The translations under genes were made by a program, and so were the position numbers. From contig JABAKD010000021.1 in assembly GCA_012845835.1 (NCBI GenBank), positions 7,523,006 through 7,587,005 of the forward strand: DNA of 64,000 nt. The letters are read 5' to 3'. The notes under the pieces were generated by a model. It was not told the DNA's origin. It was given only the letters and a program-made list of their open reading frames with translations, and did no database searches. This DNA comes from Undaria pinnatifida (Eukaryota > Sar > Phaeophyceae > Laminariales > Alariaceae). Below are positions 12,226 to 21,200 of the stretch, piece after piece (the stretch's first letter is position 1; every line of letters starts with the position of its first letter).

Positions 12226-15200
12226 TTTTTTTCTACACACGCTCCAACTTTTTTTGCCGCAGAACAGCAGCGAGCGGCACAGGCTTTGTTTTCACGAATA
12301 TTTTTTTGTAGGTGATGTGGGGCCTTTCCCCCCATCGCTGATTGGTTGATTTCCTAAAGAGTTTTTTTCCCAGAGAACGACCATGGGACATTTTTTTTCC
12401 AAATTCTACGTCTAAAATTTTGCCAGTCCCAGGCCTAGCAGTGGCAAGGCTGAACCCTGCGAGACATAAGAAATGAAGGCACGTACCTGGGGAGATGACA
12501 CCTGTGGCCACGGCTTGCCCAGAAGGTCGTTGGGGGCAAAACCTCTCACGGGTTGAGCTAGAAAGTAAAAGCTATGATACGAAGTATAAAAATAACGGCT
12601 CTGACCCGGCGACATGATCTAGTTGGTGAAGACCATACAGCATTAGGGATCAACCGATACCACATGCCAGTCGATTGCTGAAAAAAAGTTACCGCACTTC
12701 GTGAGCTGCCTAACAACCAATGCACCATCAAGTACGAAAAAGAACAAAAGCAAGCGCCAGCAAGGGGAACAGCGCACACCAAAGACCAAAGACACTAGCC
12801 TTTTTGCCTTTGATATTTGGTATTCGTTGTTGCCTTGCTTGCATTAGCCTTTGGTCTGTTGTACTTGGTGTTGCGTTGGTCGCTAGGAAGCCTACGAAGC
12901 GAAAACGTTCTTCTCAGGAACGGACTGACGTGTATTCGTGTCGTGTAGAAGATCCGTGCCCCTTTTGCGATTCGCCCCAACAGCACGTAAGAGGCGGATC
13001 ACGATCTACATCATCTAGAACATATACCTGTCGTTCTGAGATGTACAGGATCTGTCTCGTACAGATCCAAAGATCGGTATTGTACAGGTCTAACTCAGCA
13101 AACCTGTGCTAGATCATGAAAATCATACGATGCTCACCCGGGCATGTAGTCTAGATGATACGCTTCTTAAAAACTAAGAATCAACTTATAATACAAGCCA
13201 GTCGACTGCCGAAAAACCAAAGCTGGCGCTTCGTGCGCCCCGTACCAACCAACGCTCTAATCAACTACCAGCCGCACCCAAAGGAAACGCGACCAACAGC
13301 ACAGAAAACACTAAAGACCAAACACACTAACCTTTCGCCTTTGGTCTTTGGCATTCGCTGTTGCGTTGATAGAATTCACCTTTGGTGTTTCGTACTTGAT
13401 GCTTGCATTGGTCGCTGGGAAGCCTACGAAGCGAAAACGTGTTCTTTCGTAAACCAGACTGGCGTGTGCATCCGTGTCATGTAGACCAACAGTGTCAGGA
13501 GAGACGTCATAACCACTGAGCCTGGATCGTCCAAGTCGGCGCTGCGGCAGAGGAAGAACTCGATGCGGCTATGGAAGGAGCTCGAGGGATATACCGCTGT
13601 GGTAAGCCGGTTGCCGTTATAGAGGGTGTGGGGAAGAGGATTTGTGCTGACTAGATAATGGATGGGCGACGCAGATATTCTCCTATTAATAGGAGCGTCA
13701 GTCTTTTGCACGTCACCAGCCACATCTTTGAGAGCTCCCACACTAAAACTAGTATACTAAGACGCAACCTACGACAGGGGTGCGCCAGCATGTTTACGAG
13801 ACTGTTATCACTTGGAAGCTTAGTGCCTCACCAAAAAAAATGACTTTCACAGAGCAAACTGAAAGTGCAACCCGCACAGTATCCCCATTGTTCTGTAACG
13901 AAAAATATTGACCAAGGCTGCGGCAGGGCTGGTGCACTCATCTCACGCATAGCCATCGTCTTGAGACCATTTGACCCTCGCATAGAAACGCAAAATTAGA
14001 AAATTAGGGATTAGCCAATAGCACACGCCAGTTGGTTGCAAAAAAAAACGATTGCGCTTCGTCAGCTGGCTGGCAACCAGTGCGCCACCAAGTACACAAC
14101 AGACTGAAAGCAAAGGGACCCAACACAATAACGGATACTAAAGATCATAGACACTAATCCTTTGCCTTTGATATTTGGTAATGGCTGCTGCGTTGAGTCC
14201 AGTCGCCTTTGCTCGTTGGTACTTGGTAGTGCGTTGGTTGCTAGGAAGCCTACGAAGCGAAGGCGTTTCTCTCGGAGACGGACGGGTGTGTACTCGCGTA
14301 GTGTAGACGATCGGTGCACCTTTTGCGATTCGTTCCATCAGAAAGTCAGAGGCAGATCACGATCTAGATCACCTACATCCTGTATCTCCCGTTATGATAT
14401 GGTGTGCAGGATCTGTATCGTTCAAGTCCGACGATCCGTATCGTACAGATCCAACTCAGGAAACACATACTAGATCATGTAAATCGGCTCTCACTCGGCA
14501 AAATGGGGAATCTAGAACTCCCTCATGCGAGGAATCCGAAAGCTGCTCATGCGAGTAACCTGGGAAATCGTCATGTGAGTAACCTGAGAGCTCTTCTGTG
14601 AGTATTCTGAAAGCTACTCATATGCGGAATCTAAGAGCTCCTTACGCGAAGAATCTGCGATCCCCTATCATGTAAGAGATTTGATCAATCTGAGAGCCCA
14701 GCATGTTAGCAATCTGAGAGCTCCTCATGTGAGCAATCTGGGAGCTCCTCATGCGAGGAAGCTGACAGCTCCTCATGCGAGGAAGCTGACAGCTCCTCAT
14801 GCGAGGAAGCTGACAGCTCCTCACGAGGGGGGAGGCTGAGAGCTCCTTGGGCGGGGAAGCTGTGAGCTAGTCAAGCGAGGAATCTGAGAGCTCGTCAACT
14901 GAGAAATCTGGAAATATCCTATTGAAAGGAACCTGATACCCCCTTATGCGAGGAAAAGCTGATAGTTCCTCGTGTGAGGAATATGGGAGCTCCTCGTGTG
15001 AAGAACCTGGAAGCCTCCCATGTAAGGAATCTATCTGAGAGCTCAGAACTCCTCTCGCAAGGGTTCTCATGCGATGAATATGGGACCTACTTGTGCGAGG
15101 TAAGTGGGAGCTCGTCTTGTGAGGAGTCTAAGGAGCTCGTGTGAGGCGTGCGTCCGAAAAAAAAAAACAGCTAACCCCCCTACCGACTCACGGCTCAGAA

Positions 15201-18200
15201 GGCCCTTCAAGACCCGCGCGATGTAAAAACAAAGACGTGACAGCCCAAATGAGAACACCCAAACGCACAGGCCATAATTTCAAGCGTCGACTAGATCAGA
15301 TCCCTATTAACGATAGTTGCCTTCCAGGGCGAGATAGATCTCTTACCTACATGATCTGCATGATCTAGATCATGCTGCCGGGTGGCAGCCGTACGATCTG
15401 TAGGATCTAGCACCTGTTTTCTGGGTTGGATCTGTACCAAGCAGATCCAGGACATGTCCCAACACCAGATTTAGGATATACGAAACAATAAGAGATTATC
15501 TGCATCGTGATCTGTTCGATGTATGGATTTTTTCAAGGTTGCGGTGATGGCCCACCCGGGCTGTGTCGACGATGTTACACATTTTCACGACCGCAGATAA
15601 AGGATATACATGGTCGAGTTCGCGGCCTGTCTGATGTCTGGATTGCCCAAGGCAATGATGGCATACACGCAAGCGTGCCGACGAGCTTACATCCCACAAC
15701 GGTAGATGTAGTACCTAGACTATCTAATCGTGCTCTGTCCGGCGTGGTCTTGTCCATGCGTGGGTTACTTGTTGGTGATCTAGATCGTGTAAGGTCCGAT
15801 TTTTAGGAATGTTTCGATGTTGCGGTGCTGGCGTACCCAGAGGTATCGTCGAACGTACATCTCACAACCGCAGAGATATATATGGGATCGACAGTAGATG
15901 CAGGTACAGGATCTAGATAACCTAAACCGTTATCTGACCGACGTCTGGACGGCTTACCCAGGCGTGCCGACGAGGTTGTCGTCCTTGCGGGTGATGGAAG
16001 CACCAGAATGAAGCATGGCCAGCCCAAAATCCGTGAGCTTGATCCCCGAATTGACGTCTCTTGAGATGTACATGATGTTCTCGGGCTTCACATCCCTGCT
16101 CGTAAACCAAAAGCAAAGAAAATAAAAATAAAAAACCAAGTGGCACCAAAACAAAGCAAAACAAACCAAACCAAACCAAACCAAACCAAAACGATCGTAA
16201 CCCAAGTGCGGTCTTATGGTATATACCAGCATATGTCATCATGGGCTTACATCCACGTTTTGGGGGGAAACCGCTTAAAATTAGTGTAGGGTCATTCATG
16301 CAGAACGTGCTGACACAATTGAGACCCAGAGACGACGACAAAAAAAAACACGACAAGGGTGGTTTCACCAGTCGTTTAAGAGCACGAGTAAGACCACGCT
16401 GCTCTCGTGTGTTACGACTCCACACATTGTAGTTCGGACACGGAACATGCACTCCCCAACCATGCAGCGACCGATGCTGCCATCGTCATTTTGTCTTGTT
16501 TTTCCATTTTTTTTTCCCAGTTTTTCTTAGTTTTTTTTTGGTCGTTTGTTACCGCCACTTCTGCACCTCAACCTCAAAAGGGGTAAGACGCTAAACTCAC
16601 AGCAGAGGATCCACCCGCGCTCGGTATGAGGGTGCACGCTACGATAGAGGCGCACCAACCATTGTTTTTCTGAGGTTCATAACCACTTGGGAAGCTCTAC
16701 ACCTCCCAAAAACAAATTTGGGCGAAAAATACAAGAGCTACTCGACGAAAACTGTTGAATAAAAAAAAACGAAGAAAACTCGACGATTTTGGGTTAAGGA
16801 GCCCCGTCATGCAGAAACAGATTCAGCCAACAAGCGTTACCTCCATCGCAGTACGCCTCACCACACTGCTGCTCTTCTTCTTGTTTTCACATAAACTCAT
16901 CCCAACAACCTGGTCCGCGGTCACAAAAGACAGGTCCCTATCACTTTCGCGAACCGCACCTTCGAGGAAATAAACAAACCAACATCATACAGCACACATT
17001 GCTGAAGCAAATCGTACGCCTCAGACGAGAAGCAATAGCATACCTATGCAAGATGCCCTCCTCGTGGCACTGTCCGAGCGCTACCGCCAGCCTGTGGAGA
17101 AGCTGCGAGGCGTCCGTTTCCGTGTAACGTCCGCGGGCCACGATGCGGTCGAACAGCTCGCCGCCTGCTCAAACGGTTTCATGCAGAGTTCAACGGTTGC
17201 TTCATAACGCATTTACATATCGGGAAACATAAAAGATACCAAGTATGTGCTATTACTGCTGCTGCTTCTGCCACCACCACTAAAACTACTACTGCTACTA
17301 CTACACTACTACTGCTGCTACTACTACTTATATTACTCACTACCCTGACCCTAGCCCTTCCCCCTACCCCCCGGTGTATCAGCCATCACTAAAGTTGTAA
17401 GCATTCAGTCAGCAAAAGTAAAAAACATAGCACATTTGAAAGAAATCAAGAAATATCAAGAAACGATTGCGAGCACATATTATACAATACACGCAGTAGA
17501 GGCCGGGGAAAGACAAATATCGCCGTCCTGTTACTCGAGGAAGATTCTCACCATACCATACCGTAGGGTACAATCCTAAAACCCACCATAACATACCACA
17601 CTTCACCATACCATACCAAACTTTACTATACCATACCGCAGCAAGATTCCCATCGCCGAGTCCCTCTCGGCTGATGCAGACCATACCATACCATACCGCA
17701 TCAATGTCATACCATACCGCACCGCACCGCACCGCACCCCACCCCACCCCACCCCACCCCACCCCACCCCACCCCACCCGACCCCACCCCAACCCACCCC
17801 ACCCCACCCCACCCCACCCCACTCGACTCCACCCCAACCCACACCACACCACACCACACCACACCACACCACACCACACCACACCACACCACACCACACC
17901 ACACCGCACCACACCACATATTACGACCATACTATGTTGCTCACCGTTGAGTTCCTCCAGGACGATGACCACCTTGGTGGGGTCACTGTAGACCGCGAGC
18001 ATCATGATCAGGGACGGATTATCGATGTGTCCACGTATTCGCTGAGGCGGTGGCGGACAGCAGGGAGGGGACAACACATAGTAGAGTTTTTTTTTAATAC
18101 GAGCGGATGCGAATTTCTAATTTTCACCGCGTGGATATCAGGTCCCCTTCCCCTAGGCAGCACCCCCCATCACACACAAGGTCAACGTTACCAGAGGTTC

Positions 18201-21200
18201 CACCTCGCTGTGTCCTCCACAGCGCAACCACACAAGAGATAACTTAACAGGGACATATGACCCTATTCACCTCTGTGTGCCCTCCAACCACAACCAATCA
18301 AGAGAAAACCAGCTAGGGACAGAGGACCACAGCCACGTTAAAAAAAAAGCAGGAAACCCGTTCGAGATGGCTGAACCGTGTTTTTTTTGTCCTGTTTTTT
18401 TTGCACACTTCTGCTTTCCAGCTCCTGGACAAGACGTGGTCACAGGTGTCGTCCCTTCTCCCCCTCGGTTCTTGCCTCCAATTTTTATCGCGCATAGGGT
18501 TCAGCAATCCCACTGCTCGTCGATTTTTCATCGAGTGTTGCTAACTCACGCTCTCGCGCTTTCCGCAAGTCGATTTGTACACAAGAAAAAGTCCCCACGA
18601 ATTTGTACGAGTATGCACTCGGGGGGAATCGAACTCACGAAACTGATCTGTACCAGGCTCGAGGATAACCTGATACGCCACCGGGGCGATTTTATATACC
18701 TGGTATAGTTTTTGTTTCCTCCGCCGACCAAGATTCATCTCCAGTAGAGACGCGTGCCACAATAGAGGCAGTACTTTTTGTCTAATTGTTTTTTTCTGGA
18801 TGGCGGAGCGCTCCTTAACCCAAAATGGTCCGAATGTCATTCCTGTTTTGCAACAGTGCCCCTTTTTTTTTCAATGTCTAGGTCATGGGGTTCGCTCATC
18901 GGCTTGCTTTCTTTCAGTTTTACTCAAACCGAGTTTATGGGTGAGTCAATAGAGCTGCTCCTCCATCACGTCAAGAGCCTCACAAATAAAATGGAGCACG
19001 TTTACCATTCGTAGCGTGTATCTAGAGGACTCCATCTTCTAGACCAACGTACAAAAGTTAAGGGCGTCTACAAATAAGAGGGTTTTCCACGGTCAGGTGA
19101 CTTTTCCGCGGGTCGGGTCTGGTCCGGGTGATGCGACCCAAACTGTGATAACTCCCGAGCCGACCCCACCCGTGATGTTTGGAGTACCTCCTGACCTGAC
19201 CTGACTCGACCCGCGAGGTTGTGGAAAACTCCCTGACCCGACCCGACCCGATCCACGGTTCAGGTCACGGCCCGTGAAAAGCCCTACAATTAACCTGCTG
19301 TGCGAGTTCCTAGCGACAGCCAGTCTTATCTTATTTTTGGTCTCACCATCTATTATCTTAGCAGTTATTCTCCAACTCCATCCCCTTGTCGTAATATATC
19401 ATGTATATATATATATATATCCGGGGTCCCACCAAGCAAGCACTCGTCTCTCCTCCCCAGTACGGCGCATGCCCTCATTTTTATCGCGAGAAGGATTCAG
19501 CAGTTCATGTTCCTTGTCGACGATTAGTAGCGTCGAATTAGGCGCAGACACGCTTATCAATAGGCGCTTTCTGTATGTAAATAGTAAATGCCAGAAAACT
19601 AGAAAAACTGCACAACACGAGCACAGGGAAAAAGTAGTATCCCTCTATAATGCCGGTATGTGTCAGCCGAAAATACGTGCACTATAGCGGCAACCGGCAC
19701 TACTCCACATGCTGCTATGGCTGGTTGTTCCATCTGTGTCATGACGCACGTTACGATAGAGGCGCGCCGTTTTTTGTTTGGGGGGGTTTTGGTTTAAGGA
19801 TCTCTATACAAGTATCCCTTCCAAAAACTGATTTTGGCAAAAACAAAAGTGCCACCCCACGGACAATCCCATGACCCAAGAATTCAATGAATATTGTTGA
19901 AAACACCCCCCCAAAATTCCGACGATTTGGAGTTAAGGAGCCCCGTTATTCAGAAAAGGATGACCAAAAAAGCGCTAAGGATCCCTATCTCTCTCCCGAA
20001 AACTGATTTTTGGGGAAAAAAAAGGTACCACCCGACGGACAATCCCATGACGCAAGTATTCGACCAATATTGTTGAAAACACTCCCCGAAATTCCGACGA
20101 TTTGGGGTTAAGGAGCCCCGTTATTCAGAAAAGGGCGGCCAAAAAAGCGCTAAGGATCCCTATCTCTCTCCTAAAAACTCATTTTGGGGGGAAAAAAGTG
20201 CCATCCGACCGACAATCCCATGACCTTAGTATCCGACGAATACTGTTCAACCCCCCCCCCGAAATTTCGACCATTTTGGGGCAAGGAGTCCCGTTATTCA
20301 GAAAAAGACGGCCAAAAAATCGCTACCTCTAGCGTAGGACGTGTCTCATTCGATGTCACATGCATTATACCGGGAAGTCGGCACTACTCAACCGGCACTA
20401 TAAAGGAATATATACTGCAGTAAGCACAGCACGGCAACTCACTCGCATGGCTTCGATTTCTGCCCGTATCGCCTCCTGCGCTCGCTTGTTCGCTTTGAAC
20501 CGATGAGCGCCGATGATCTTCAGCGCCACCTGGAGGAAGGAGAAACAGTAGGGCTATGAAATAGCTGACCACAAGCCACCATATTAAGTTGTTGGTTAAA
20601 TGAATACAAGTCGCCAGACGAGTTAGCTGGCTACAACTCGCCAGATTACCGGTAGTAATAGATGCGTGCGGTAATTGGTGGAGCAGCGAGACAACCAAAT
20701 AGTAGAGTTTTGAGTCAAGTTGGCTGACTCTGCAAGTTGGCTGACTCAACGAATAGTAAGTTATACTTTTTTTTATATTCCACACTTCTACTTTCCAGCT
20801 TCTGGGCAAGCCGTGGTCACAGGTGTCGTCCCTTCTCCTTCCCGGTTTGTGCCTTCAATTGTTTATCGCGCACAGGGTTCAGCAATCCCATTGCTCGTCG
20901 ATTTTTCATCGAGTGGTGCTAACTCACGCTCTCGCACTTTCTGCACGTCAATTTGTGCACAAGAAGGAGTCCCTACGAATTATATGCACTCGCGGGGACT
21001 CGAACCCACGAAACTGACCTATACCAGGCTCGAGGATAACCTGATTCGCCACCGGGGCGACCAGTATACTATGAGTCGCCGACTAGTTATTGGTTGGCTA
21101 GGTTTGGCAGCTTTTTATGCTCATCGATTCTCATCAACTTTCGCTGTCTCACGCTCTCGCGCTTTCCGCTCGTCATTTTTTTGTGCAAGATCAAGTCCGT

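Noticed and set aside
17409-18077. 222-codon minus-strand frame
   Set aside because: Most of it is pentamer array; only the part at 17945-18041 is a real kinase exon.
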